The position numbers and the translations under genes are program-made. Below, one piece after another: positions 9,516 through 19,320 of a stretch of DNA of 64,000 nucleotides; position 1 is the stretch's first letter; each line of letters opens with the position of its first letter. Source of the stretch: Procambarus clarkii (lineage: Eukaryota; Arthropoda; Malacostraca; Decapoda; Cambaridae); contig NC_091160.1 in NCBI RefSeq assembly GCF_040958095.1, positions 43,122,935-43,186,934 of the forward strand, read 5' to 3'. The notes under the pieces were generated by a model that was not told the DNA's origin, ran no database searches, and saw nothing but the letters and a program-made list of their open reading frames with translations.

Positions 9516-9896
9516 TTCAGACACATAACATATTTCTGGACACTGTGACTCAAGTAAGAATTCTACAGTGGCCTGTAATGAATAATGAGAAACTGTATTG
9601 AAAAATAGCCGGTACAAATCCATACAATTCTTTCTGTATCGTGTGTAGATACAGCAAATTTAAATAACAAAGTAACAGTAAACATTTAAACTTAAAAATG
9701 CCTAACAGACTGCGTCTAAATATATTAACTTTGGTAACTGTAGCAAGGATTCTATTGAGGGCAAATGTGGCCGTGAGACATCGAATATCTTAATCTCACA
9801 GGATGGTTTGTCATACATGGAATCAAAGACAAAAACAGGATAACACCGCACCATCCTTACGTCTGTTATCATCCTGTTAGCTTTTACCCTCCCTCC
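9516..9896. other. No gene assigned
   Basis: Non-repetitive looking DNA. A 65-codon minus-strand frame (9702-9899) has mixed amino-acid composition but no recognised domain or flanking splice sites. Confidence 0.35.
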
Positions 9897-10215
9897 CACT
9901 GCTAGGGGGGGGGGGCGCTGCCTCCCACTGCTAAGGGGGGGGGGTGCCTCCCACTGCTAAGGGGGGGGGTGATGCCTCCCACTGCTAAGGGGGGGCGCTG
10001 CCTCCCTCCCACTGCTAGGGGGGACGTTGCCTCCCTCCCACTGCTAGGGGGGACGCTGCCCCCTCCCTCCCACTGCTAGGGGCGCTGCCTCCCTCCCACT
10101 GCTAGGGGGGACGCTGCCCCCTCCCTCCCACTGCTAGGGGGGGACGCTGCCTCCCTCCCACTGCTAGGGGGGACGCTGCCCCCTCCCTCCCACCCTCCTA
10201 ATGCTAGGGGCGCTG
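9897..10215. repeat. G/C-rich minisatellite, about 26 bp
   Basis: Ten or more irregular copies of CCTCCCACTGCTAGGGGGG plus ACGCTGC. Unit length varies through changes in the G run and a CCCCT insertion. Confidence 0.92.
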
Positions 10216-10436
10216 CCTCACCGGAAGCAGCAACAACCTTGACTGTGGCCGCTCTCTCAAGGAGGCGTGATCTGTGCGGTCTGTTGGGGATCCCACACAT
10301 TCGTGTCTCGACCAGAATAAACGGAATATATATACAAAAAAATGACGGGGGCATTGTATGGCGGTTGTATAATGACAGCACAACATATCTGCAACCGAGA
10401 GGCCGACGTGTTGACATACATTACAGCCTAAGGCCA

Positions 10437-10674
10437 GGGGCCAGATTCACGAAAGCACTTACGAACCTGTACATCTTTTCTCAATCTTTGGCGGCTTTGT
10501 TTACAATTATTAAACAGTTAATGAACTCCGAAGCACCAGGAGGCTGTTTATAACAATAACAACAGTTGATTGGCAAGTTTTTATGCTTGTAAACTGTTTA
10601 ATAAGTGTAACCAAAGCCGTCAAAGATTGAGGAAAGATGTAAACGTTCGTAAGTGCTTTCGTGAATCTGGCTCC
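10437..10674. mobile_element. MITE with long inverted repeats (copy 1)
   Basis: Starts GGGGCCAGATTCACGAAAGC and ends GCTTTCGTGAATCTGGCTCC. The inverted arms extend about 80 bp inward, including ATTAAACAGTTA and TAAACTGTTTAAT. A related element at 13082-13330 shares the termini and centre (AGCACCAGGAGGCTGTTTAT). There is no coding capacity. Target-site duplication could not be settled by eye. Confidence 0.8.
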
Positions 10675-11270
10675 AGTGTATTTCCAGTTATTCCAGCCTG
10701 CTTAGGCTGATTATTATGACCTATAAACATTATTGACACGTCTTTAGTTGTGGCCAATGGTAATGGAGCAAACTATTACTACTGGCAAGGGCTGTGGTTG
10801 TTGTTGACAAAGACAGGTAGGTCTTGAGGATCACTGGAGACAAAGGAATAAGTCCAAACTCCTGACTACACATGCATAATAAATATGACAATCACGAAAA
10901 AAAATATCACGGCTTTCTCACCTGTCTCAACTTTAAACGTCACGTATGGATGGTCTCATGGGACTGACCATCACACAATTGTATCTATATATAAAAAGAT
11001 ATGGTATAGCATGCTATATTGTGCTTCACTTAAAAGTATTATCAATTAAGAATTAAAAGTATATAGGCTTAAGGTCAGTTTCCCCCTAAACCTCAGTTTA
11101 GGGGAAAACTTAAGTTCAATTGTTATATATATATATTTTCTCAGGACAGGATTAGTAATATTATTCCCTCATCCACAGAGATATAAACAGTAGAGGTGTG
11201 ACTTAGAGGTCACAGAGGGACATATGTTTAACGTAGGACAATATACTTATACTGGCTTATAATAAAGAGA
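10675..11270. other. No gene seen
   Basis: AT-rich intergenic DNA with no recognised exon or repeat, apart from a small inverted pair near 11085-11115 (CCCCCTAAAC and GTTTAGGGG) that could form a hairpin. Confidence 0.4.
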
Positions 11271-11445
11271 TCGAAGATGAACTATCATCTTGATGAACTA
11301 ATCATCTAATGAACTAATCTTGATGAACTCATCTAATGAACTAATCTTGATGAACTATCATCTTGATGAACTATCATCTTGATGAACGAAGATGATCGTG
11401 ATGAACTATCATGATCGTACATGATAGTTCATCATGTACGATCAT
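11271..11445. repeat. GATGAACTATCATCTT tandem repeats and hairpin
   Basis: Repeats of GATGAACTATCATCTT and GATGAACTAATC from 11271 to about 11415, then an inverted pair (CATGATCGTACATGATAG, TTCATCATGTACGATCATT) that folds on itself. Confidence 0.85.
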
Positions 11446-11462
11446 TAGTGTCCCTAATGACC

Positions 11463-11790
11463 ATGTCGTAGCTCAGACGATTAAGGCAGCGGCTGGGATG
11501 ATCTCGGACGTAGGTTCGAATTGTCGTGGGGGGGGGGGAGAAATAGCCAAGCTACTCTATCCCTTTGAGATGTATTTCTTTCTCGTGGGGGATAGAAATA
11601 GCCTAAACTACTCTATCCCTTTGAGATGTATTTCTTTCTCGTGGGGGATAGAAATAGCCTAAACTACTCTATCCCTTTGAGATGCATTTCTTTCTCGTGG
11701 GGGATAGAAATAGCCTAAACTACTCTATCCCTTTGAGGTGTATTTCTTTCTTATCTCAATAAACATACTTGAACTTGCTTGAGCTACCTC
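11463..11790 (+). mobile_element. SINE family 3 with amplified tail
   Basis: The head has an A-box-like TCGTAGCTCAGACGATTAAG and a B-box-like TAGGTTCGAATTGTCGTGG. The tail unit (TAGAAATAGCC, CTACTCTATCCCTTTGAGAT, GTATTTCTTTCTCGTGGGGG) is then repeated four times with a 61-62-bp period before the normal terminus TCAATAAACATACTTGAAC. Other copies have a single tail unit, so the tail was amplified locally. It contains an AATAAA signal at the end. Confidence 0.8.
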
Positions 11791-12394
11791 ATCCCTTTGT
11801 GTGCATTTTACCTCAATAAACTTATTTCAATTTCAATTTACTTGAACGAATCCTCGTCACGGCCTTTGTGGCTTTGTCCCTCCCTTTGTCTGTCATTATT
11901 TTAAATATATTACCTACAGTAGAAGTGTTCTTCTTCCCTCGAGTATGGTACAAGTGCAGAAAGTAGAGTACAATTCAATACGAGTGCCTAGGGGCGAGAG
12001 CTAGCACGGACCACGTGACTCCCAAACATCTTCAACACCACCTCGATATCCTGCCACCATGTTGCATCAGCCGCGCTGTAGTGATGGTGGAGGTAGTGTT
12101 GGTACGTCCACGTCGCCATAAGGCTCATATCCCGTACAACCTACACGTACAGTTCAAACTTATCGCCTGTCACCTGGGACCAGGCGGCGCGGTACCCCTG
12201 AACGTTCGCAGTAGCTACAGGCGTTCCAGGTCCTCAACACTGGCTGTCAACTATTAATAACTCTGACTCACTCAACTGCACCACATAATACAGTTGACTG
12301 ACTGACATTTGACGATGTATATCACCTGGTACTGTGTCCTGGGATACAAAATTCCACCGGCCCCCTTGCTCACGGTACATGCTATTCCTCAACC

Positions 12395-12398
<4 letters not shown>
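11791..12398. other. No gene assigned
   Basis: Near 11848-11878 a SINE-like CGAATCCTCGTCACGGCC occurs, which belongs to family 3. The rest, including a GC-richer stretch 12000-12250, has no exon with recognisable product. Confidence 0.4.
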
Positions 12399-12484
<86 letters not shown>

Positions 12485-12485
12485 C
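12399..12485. repeat. (AT)n microsatellite
   Basis: About 40 AT dinucleotides with one break near the right end. Confidence 0.97.
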
Positions 12486-12780
12486 ACACATAAAATAATG
12501 GGGGTGGTAGGAGAGGAAAAGATTAAAGTGTTCAGTGAGAATCCACAAATGCACCAGAGGTGGTACCCCTATATTATACATACATATATAATCTTCAAAA
12601 TTAGTTCATCCTTAATATTTTGACACGTTATAGGGACTACGTGAAAGATAAGTAGGTTATATTGCTTAGTTTCTATTCACTTTAGAAATGTGACTTATTC
12701 ATTCCATTAAACATCTCTCAATCCACAAATAGAATCTTCGATTAAAATAAATTGTAAGACAACATTTATACATATATCAT

Positions 12781-12937
12781 GTTGACCAGACCACACAGTA
12801 GAAAGTGAAGGGACGACGTCGTTTCACAATCGACTTGAGAATGGTCCAGGACGGACCGAAACGTCGTCGTCCCTTCACTTTCTAGTGTGTGGTCTGGTCA
12901 ACATACTTCAGCCTCGTTATTGTGACTCCTGGTCTGC
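12781..12937. mobile_element. Palindromic element, copy 1 (partial left arm)
   Basis: Left end GTTGACCAGACCACACAGTA and right end TAGTGTGTGGTCTGGTCAAC, with the internal sequence AAAGTGAAGGGACGACG and its complement. The left arm is shortened relative to the complete copy at 19141-19286. Both copies continue on the right into CATACTTCAGCC, TCGTTATTGTGACTC, so the mobile unit probably extends past the palindrome. Confidence 0.75.
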
Positions 12938-13081
12938 ACATACACCATAATGTCCCTCGCTATGTATAGGTAACAACCTTCACAGGAGGATATACAACAT
13001 ACAGTAATGGACATACAACAGTTCTCACAATATACACATTCAACCAACAGTAACATCAACAGCATCTTGAGGTGAACACCA

Positions 13082-13330
13082 GGGGCCAGATTCACGAAGC
13101 AGTTACGAACCCGAACATCTTTTCTTAATCGTTGGCGGCTTTGTTTACAATTATTAAACAGTTAATAAGCTCTGAAGCGCCAGGAGGCTGTTTATAAACA
13201 ATAACAACAGTTGATTGGGAAATTGTTATGCTTGTAAACTGTTTAATAAATGTAAACAAAGCCGTCAAAGATTGAGGAAAGGTGTACATGTTCGTAAGTA
13301 CTTGCGTAACTGCTTCGTGAATCTGGCCCC
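13082..13330. mobile_element. MITE with long inverted repeats (copy 2)
   Basis: Starts GGGGCCAGATTCACGAAGCA and ends TGCTTCGTGAATCTGGCCCC, with the same interior as 10437-10674. The termini are cleaner here, giving the better view of the true ends. Confidence 0.82.
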
Positions 13331-13857
13331 AGAGCACTAGACCACCTCTTACTCCCTTCTTCCCCTCAATCTTGTATCAATATTAATCCCCCCCCCCCTA
13401 TCCTCCCCCAGCCAATCACAGCCTTCACTCAAGCATTTTGCTAACTCGTCGGAACAAGTATTGTACATGATACACCTGTGCTTCACGTGTGTGTCCACAG
13501 CCTCACTAAGGTTTATCAGCCTCAAAAAACTATCTTACTAAAGTGCCCTTATCCTAACCTACCAGAAAATCCAAAACAGAAAACGGGACAGTACGTCAAT
13601 TTTCACGAGCCGCTACCATTTTCTAATACGACGGGTTGGCGTACAAGCGCCCAATAGCACGTCGTATTTTGACGTATACTTTCCCCTAAAGCCATTTATT
13701 TGCTATTTTTTCATACTCCAAACTGTTATGACTTCCTCTAATATTAGCGCCATTAACCTGATATTATACCCCTCTTACCTACGAATACCGTCCTTAACGT
13801 TATGACGCCATGCTTACTACAGAATATATCTACCCAGAGACCCTCCTTATGTTCTAT
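13331..13857. other. No gene seen
   Basis: Mixed-composition intergenic DNA with a C run at 13388-13397; no exon or known repeat recognised. Confidence 0.4.
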
Positions 13858-13915
13858 CAGTGGGTGGCGCTGCCCAATAAACTCGCCCCTCGGGGCAAAA
13901 TTTAAAAATTTACAT
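13858..13915 (-). repeat. Dispersed repeat D fragment
   Basis: Contains GGCGCTGCCCAATAAACTCG and CCCCTCGGGGCAAAATTTAA, the reverse complement of the start of repeat D at 6755-6985. Confidence 0.65.
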
Positions 13916-14198
13916 AGGCAGTCCTTTCTTTGGTCAAGGTCGCGGCACATTGGATGATTGGCACGGCACTCTTTTAGGTTAAGCACCGTTGGGGCTGGCC
14001 AGTAACTGGATGAATGACAATGGATGGATATCTAAATCGATGGATGAGTAAGGATGACACTCTCGTTCACTCAGCCACGGACCAAACTTAAGAGGTGAAG
14101 AGCCGCTTGACATAGAGCAATGCTCGTGACCTACAAGATGAGCAGCGTAGTGAATGAATATATATACACCCCTGGTAGAAGCCACTGGGACCACTGCC

Positions 14199-14245
14199 AG
14201 ATTACGGGCTCACCATAGCCCGTGCTACATGGACACTTCCTTCTG
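14199..14245 (-). mobile_element. Stem-loop terminal motif
   Basis: ACGGGCTCACCATAGCCCGT followed by GCTACATGG: the reverse complement of the motif at 6299-6345, with the same 6-bp stem. Confidence 0.45.
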
Positions 14246-14319
14246 AGTAGCTAAATCTAATGTGGTCAAACCTTGCACCCATTCTCCTCCCCCTGGCCCC
14301 AAAGTCCATTATCCTGTAT

Positions 14320-14562
14320 CTTGAGGTTATCTTGAGATGATTTCGGGGCTTTTAGTGTCCCCGCGGCCCGGTCCTCGACCAGGCCTCCACCCCCAGGAAG
14401 CAGCCCGTGACAGCTGACTAACACCCAGGTAACTATTTTACTGCTAGGTAACAGGGGCATAGGGTGAAAGAAACTCTGCCCATTGTTTCTCGCCGGCGCC
14501 CGGGATAGAACCCGGGACCGCAGGATCACAAATCCAGTGTGCTGTCAGCTCGGCCGACCGGT
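14320..14562 (-). mobile_element. tRNA-derived SINE (family 1)
   Basis: Full-length-looking minus copy: CTTGAGGTTATCTTGAGATG at the 3' end, GTCCCCGCGGCCCGGTCCTC, and a head containing GGTTCTATCCCGG and CCGAGCTGACAGCACACTGG. It is close in sequence to the copies at 5513 and 5805. Confidence 0.85.
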
Positions 14563-14756
14563 ATACTGGGGGATTAAATGGGACTTGATGACTGCTCCAC
14601 AAGCTTACCTTTCAAGGTGTGGACGGATGGGACAAATGTATATCAGTTTCAACGAGAGATTAGGAACTTTCCAAAAGAAATGCAGAAAAGCTTAATATAC
14701 AATTAATGTATTACTTACTAATTAATTACTAACATTATATTTATACACAAAAATTA

Positions 14757-15155
14757 TTGTGTGAGAGAGAGAGAGACAGGCAGAGACAGAGAGACATAGA
14801 AAGAGACAGAGAGGAGGAGGAGAGGAGCTATCAGAGAAAAGCGCCAAGCCATTACGACTATATAGCAGACAGAGAGACAGAGAGAGAGACACACACACAG
14901 GGACAGAGAGAGACACACACAGAGGGACAGAGAGAGACACACACACACACAGGGACAGAGAGAGACACACACACACACAGAGGGACAGAGACACACACAC
15001 AGAGGGACAGAGACACACACACACAGGGACAGAGAGAGACACACACACACACAGAGGGACAGAGACACACACACAGAGGGACAGAGACACACACACAGGG
15101 ACAGAGACACACACACAGAGGGACAGAGACACACACACAGAGGGACAGAGAGAGT
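14757..15155. repeat. GACAGAG/ACAC-rich satellite
   Basis: Irregular tandem array built from AGAGGGACAGAGA and ACACACACAC blocks with a repeating 22-28-bp pattern. The open frames across it on both strands are compositional. Confidence 0.95.
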
Positions 15156-15479
15156 GAGGATGGATACTTGCCAACCATAAGGTAACCTCTCACCTTTACC
15201 TCGCGCCAATAATAAGCAACACAAACACACCCAACAAAAGCCTCTCAGCATTCGTAAATATAAACCAACAGCAACACAATATAAACAATACCGTAGACAA
15301 TTAGTGCAATACTATATACCACGAAAACTATCATTAAATTACCCGTATAAAAATGTTTCAGGTTCCCCTTACAATATGGCCCCTAAGGTTACCTCTCTCT
15401 CAGCCTCGTATTTTCAATACAAAACAAAAAGGATGAAAAACTAATACTGGGATTCTTAAGCATCTCATCTGCATTCCAA
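15156..15479. other. No gene seen
   Basis: AT-rich sequence without recognised exons or repeats. Confidence 0.4.
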
Positions 15480-15556
15480 TGCACGGGCTCACCATAGCCC
15501 GTGCTACTTGGAACTTTTTGTTCCAGGTAGCGAATCTTTAACAACAACATTGTTAT
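15480..15556 (-). mobile_element. Double stem-loop terminal motif
   Basis: On the minus strand it reads ATGTTGTTGTTAAAGATTCG, CTACCT, GGAACAAAAAGTTCC (a hairpin), AAGTAGCACGGGCT then ATGGTGAGCCCG (a second hairpin). A TGTTGTTGTT start plus stem-loops resembles the ends of Helentron-derived non-autonomous elements; the assignment is inference. Confidence 0.5.
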
Positions 15557-15704
15557 TAAACGAGATGAGTGACCCCAAGATCAAACATTGTAGACTTTAT
15601 GATTAATTTAGATTTTACGTATATGTAAAAACAAAACCCCAGCCTTACACAATTTAATTACCTTTGCTAATAGCAGTTAAGTGTCACATTTGATCATTGT
15701 TTGG

Positions 15705-15745
15705 GTCAAGTTCCAAGTAGCACGGGCTATGGTGAGCCCGCGGTT
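15705..15745 (+). mobile_element. Stem-loop terminal motif
   Basis: Contains AAGTTCCAAGTAGCACGGGC and TATGGTGAGCCCG on the plus strand, facing the copy at 15480-15556 in inverted orientation about 150 bp away. The two could be the ends of one small element of about 265 bp. Confidence 0.5.
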
Positions 15746-15974
15746 GTCAAGTGCCCTCTGGGATATTATGGATGCTACTTTAAATTACAGATAATTGTTC
15801 TGCTGATGCGCTAATTTTATGTTTCAATTTAATAAATACTCGGCTCTTTTAAGATGCTTGGAACAGTTTAAATTATATGGGCGGCGCGAGTAGTAGAGCC
15901 ACGCACAGCCCAACAAGGTAATTATCTAAGAGAAAGTACTATGCCATTACGACTCTCTTGCACTTAGAAGAACT

Positions 15975-16432
15975 ATAAGGACAAGGATCTGGGATATAAG
16001 AACAAGGAGCTGGGATATGAGGACAAGGAGCTGGGATATGAGGACAAGGAGCTGGGGTATGAGGACAAGGATCTGGGACATGAGGACAAGGATCTGGGAC
16101 ATGAGGACAAGGATCTGGGACATGAGGACAAGGATCTGGGACATGAGGACAAGGATCTGGGACATGAGGACAAGGATCTGGGACATGAGGACAAGGATCT
16201 GGGACATGAGGACAAGGATCTGGGACATGAGGACAAGGATCTGGGACATGAGGACAAGGATCTGGGACATGAGGACAAGGATCTGGGACATGAGGACAAG
16301 GAGCTGGGACATGAGGACAAGGATCTGGGACATGAGGACAAGGAGCTGGGACATGAGGACAAGGAGCTGGGACATGAGGACAAGGAGCTGGGACATGAGG
16401 ACAAGGAGCTGGGACATGAGGACAAGGAGCTG
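15975..16432. repeat. 21-bp minisatellite (second family)
   Basis: About 22 copies of a 21-bp unit of the form ATGAGGACAAGGATCTGGG plus AC or AT. There are two interleaved variants, GGATCTGGG and GGAGCTGGG: the first dominates the centre, the second both flanks. The periodic open frames of up to 156 codons are artefacts of the 3n unit. Confidence 0.97.
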
Positions 16433-16737
16433 AAGATAGCCTACAGTGGAGGGAAATAACTCAGGAAAATAGAAATAGGCTTCTCAATTGTTTGCCTTAA
16501 ATTATTTTGTACGAATTAAAAATCTGTACTAAAACCATCATATGCTGCACAAGACCAAACTATGGAGTCTCTGTCAAGTGTTTCTGGCTTATTATAATTA
16601 TTCAGTTAGTAAACTTAATATACTACACTATTCAGCATAACAAAAAAGAATGTCTCCATACATTTATCAATTTCCTACCGGTGCAAGCATTTATATAATG
16701 AACATTAATGCCATTTACAAAGATTCCACATGCTTAT

Positions 16738-16816
16738 AGGGGGGTAGAAATAGCCTAAGCTACTCTATCCCTTTGAGATGTATTTCTTGCTTATCTCAAT
16801 AAACATACTTGAACTT
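16738..16816 (+). mobile_element. SINE family-3 tail
   Basis: Clean single copy of the tail: GGGGGTAGAAATAGCC, TAAGCTACTCTATCCC, TTTGAGATGTATTTCTTGC, TTATCTCAATAAACATACTT. No head is present. Confidence 0.75.
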
Positions 16817-16956
16817 GAATTCCACATGCTTGCCTGAAACATTTATCTAATAGTGGGCTTCAGGTTGCCATTTATTAATTACGAAGCATTTCCAATCTTC
16901 CCTACACAATTGAGCAACAAACACTTCCTCTTAACAAATTTTTTGTCATATTGCAG

Positions 16957-17040
16957 GAACGCCGCCGTGGTGCCCCTGCGAACTGCTGTAAGGTTATCGT
17001 CAAGTGGCTGGCCAACCCTGCCTTTCTGACCATACCTTAA
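16957..17040 (+). CDS. Candidate terminal exon, unknown gene
   Basis: A good acceptor (TTTTTTGTCATATTGCAG) is followed by 84 bases open in frame one to a TAA, immediately overlapped by AATAAA. The 27-residue translation is basic then hydrophobic (starts ERRRGAPANCCK, contains VIVKWLAN). The local GC content is higher than its surroundings. A second frame is open for 23 codons, so the frame is not decided. No upstream exon of the same gene could be identified in the repeat-rich DNA to the left, and I do not recognise the sequence. It may equally be a chance combination of AG and an open stretch. Confidence 0.2.
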   Translation, partial: ERRRGAPANCCKVIVKWLANPAFLTIP

Positions 17041-17525
17041 TAAAAAAAAAAGAAGAAAGGTAGGAGAGGGAAGCTGTCATTATAGGACACAAAGGCCAGG
17101 CGTCCACCCCCAGGGCAGGACCCAGCAGGGGCCAGGTAAGCTGGAATTGTTTCTACACACTCATATCTTCCCTGTTCTACCCCTCCCGTCAGCTCACCTG
17201 CTGGGCTAAACAGTCTCTTGTGTTTATATTAAAGTTCTCACTATGTCAGACCAAACTTGGTCAAGATTTTAATGTTTACTGCTATATATATATGGTGAGC
17301 GTGTGTGTATAACTAGATAATGGAGTATTGTCTTTACAATATTCTTTGTTCACAATAATTTTATGCTGATATACTGTAACTAACCTTGTAATGTGTATTA
17401 CTTAAAGACTACCGGAGTATTAAAGACTATACTATTGTCGGGGTTTGAAGTTTAGCTGAGATACTTGAGCCTGGGGTTTGTTTACTGTGTGGAGGTGAAT
17501 GAGTGTGGCCTTGACTCCGGTATTC
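17041..17525. other. No gene seen
   Basis: Intergenic AT-rich DNA with a short AT tract near 17283. No repeat family recognised. Confidence 0.4.
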
Positions 17526-17529
17526 CCCT

Positions 17530-17715
17530 CCCCCCCCCAATCCTCAACCACAGGGCCTGCCCCTCCCCCTTCAACCACAGGGCCTGGGCCCCCCCTTCAA
17601 CCACAGGGTCTGCCCCCCCCCCTTCAACCACAAGGCCTGCCCCCCCCCCCTTCAACCACAAGGCCTGCCCCCCCCCTTTCAACCACAAGGCCTGCTCCCC
17701 CCCCTTTCAACCTCA
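17530..17715. repeat. C-rich minisatellite, about 27 bp
   Basis: Seven irregular copies of CCTTCAACCACAAGGCCTGC followed by a C run of variable length. Confidence 0.92.
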
Positions 17716-17905
17716 AAGCCTGCAAACTGTTTTCAATTACAAATAAAACATTTCTAACCTTGTCAAACGAGAATAAAGCCTTTGTGAATGAACTCGGAAA
17801 GCGTAAAGCGCATACAAACTTTACCAGTTTGTAAAGAACACATAATTAGAAAGACAGTAATGGTTTAAATATAAAGCAGCAGTTAAGCAGCTAATAAATA
17901 TTAGC

Positions 17906-18115
17906 AGTCCCCGTGGCACAGTGGTAAGACACTCGCCCGGAGCTTCCCGAGCGCGTTGAACTGTGTTCGTACCCCTGGCCGGGGAGGATTGACTGGGCGC
18001 CTATCCTTAACTGTAGCCTCTGTTCACCCAGCAGTGAATGGGTACCTGGATTTTAAACGATTTGGTGGGGAAAATTAGGATTAAGGACCTGCCCGGAATG
18101 CTATGCGTGCTAGTG
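17906..18115 (+). mobile_element. tRNA-derived SINE (family 2)
   Basis: Head CCCCGTGGCACAGTGGTAAG and TGTTCGTACCCCTGGCCGG, then GGATTGACTGGGCGCC, CTTAACTGTAGCCTCTG, and 3' part GGACCTGCCCGGAATGCTAT. Collinear with 7712-7948. Confidence 0.8.
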
Positions 18116-18256
18116 GCTGTACAAGAACGATTGTATTCTCCTAGCTGTGCTTGGGGGGGGAGGGGGGGGGTTGAGCTCTGCTCTTTCTGTCTTCCTCTCA
18201 ACTGTCAGTCAGTCAACTGTTATTAACTACTAACTCCCCCCCCCCCCACACACACA

Positions 18257-18428
18257 CCCAAGAAAGCAGCCCATAACAACTGTAACTCCCAGGTACCTAT
18301 TTTCTGCTAGGTAACAGGGGCATCAGGGTGAAAGAATCTCTGCCCATTTTGTTTCTGCCATTACCGGGAATCGAACCCGGAGCCTAGAATTACGAGTGCA
18401 GAGAACTGTCCATTCAGCTATCAGGCCC
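18257..18428 (-). mobile_element. tRNA-derived SINE (family 1, 3'-truncated)
   Basis: The minus-strand head has CGGGTTCGATTCCCGGTAAT and the body AGCAGAAAATAGGTACCTGG. The conserved GGACCGGGCCGC end is missing; the copy is replaced at that side by a C run. Confidence 0.75.
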
Positions 18429-18529
18429 ATTGTATGTACGTATGTATGCATATACAGTATAATATATATATATATTATATATATATATATATTATATATA
18501 TCCTCGGCTACCATTGTCTTTTGTGTGGT

Positions 18530-18672
18530 AATGGATGGTCGAGTGGTTAAGGTACCGTGTACACCAGATGCATTGTGCTCCTGGCTGTCCCGGGTTCGAG
18601 TCACTTCTGGGGTATGGAGTTTCCAGTCGCATATATGCTTGGGGATCATTCAAGCTTGTTTGCATATACAGT
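18530..18672 (+). mobile_element. tRNA-derived SINE (family 4)
   Basis: tRNA-like head with A-box-like TGGTCGAGTGGTTAAGG, a long variable-arm region and B-box-like CCCGGGTTCGAGTCACTTCT, followed by TATGGAGTTTCCAGTCGCAT and GGGGATCATTCAAGCTTG. The head resembles a class II (Leu/Ser-like) tRNA, but a continuous non-tRNA body follows and the acceptor stem is not formed, so it is a SINE, not a tRNA gene. Confidence 0.65.
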
Positions 18673-18734
18673 ATATATATATATATATATATTATATAAA
18701 TATAAATATAAATTGATCCAGAGGGAAAGAGATA

Positions 18735-18895
18735 ATCCGGCAGCATTACTCATCCTGTGAGTGAACATATGCCATAACCACCTGTTCTGCACACCTAATA
18801 GGAAGAAAACCCTCTGCTTTGTCCATCCTGCTACATGCACCCAGACACAGTTGAGGCTTTACTGTCTCAAGATTAACAATTATCAACCTTAAACT
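18735..18895 (+). repeat. Dispersed repeat D, 5'-truncated
   Basis: Shares GTGAGTGAACATA, AATAGGAAGAAAACCC and CACCCAGACACAGTTGAGGC with repeat D at 6755-6985, in the same order. Confidence 0.6.
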
Positions 18896-19140
18896 TACAT
18901 TATCTTCATTGAGGAATCTTTCATAAACAGAATCTATATTTGGCAAGTAAAGTTTTCCTAACTCAATGTGATGTGTGTTATGTATAATATGAACATTTAT
19001 AATGTATCGTTGGAACGCAGTCTCTCGAGTAGGAATGAAGGTGGTATCTACTTCTCGTACTGCAGATTCTGCAATTCAACTGCTCAGCTGCTGTTTCCCT
19101 CCCAAACTACTATGTATAATGTACAGATTCTTAACTTGAT

Positions 19141-19320
19141 TGACCAGATCACACACTAGAAAGTGAAGGGACGACGACGTTTCGGTCCGTCCTGGACCAT
19201 TCTCAAGTCGATCACAATCGACTTGAGAATGGTCCAGGACAGACCGAAATGTCGTCGTCCGTTCACTTTCTAGTGTGGTCTGGTCAATATACTTCAGCCA
19301 CGTTATTGTGACTCATCGCC
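19141..19320. mobile_element. Palindromic element, complete copy
   Basis: Arms of about 70 bp. The left runs from TGACCAGATCACACACTAGA to TCTCAAGTCGAT at 19212; after a 4-base loop (CACA) the right arm starts ATCGACTTGAGA and ends TAGTGTGGTCTGGTCA at 19286. The internal motif GACGACGTTTCGGTCCGTCC is present in both arms. The right flank TATACTTCAGCCACGTTATT, GTGACTC is shared with the copy at 12781, so the element probably reaches about 19320. Confidence 0.8.

Noticed and set aside
8984-9623. Long periodic open frames on both strands (up to 189 codons) as a repeat protein
   Set aside because: They follow from a 21-bp tandem unit that is a multiple of three; all variation is shared by both strands and there is no start, splice or domain evidence.
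14754-15251. Cysteine/serine-rich proteins across the GACAGAG satellite
   Set aside because: Low-complexity translation of a simple repeat in all frames.
15947-16433. 156-codon LVLMSQ-type repeat protein
   Set aside because: Same reason: a 21-bp minisatellite opens several frames at once.
18530-18610. Functional tRNA (Leu/Ser-like)
   Set aside because: A- and B-box-like motifs are present but the acceptor stem does not pair and SINE body sequence continues directly.
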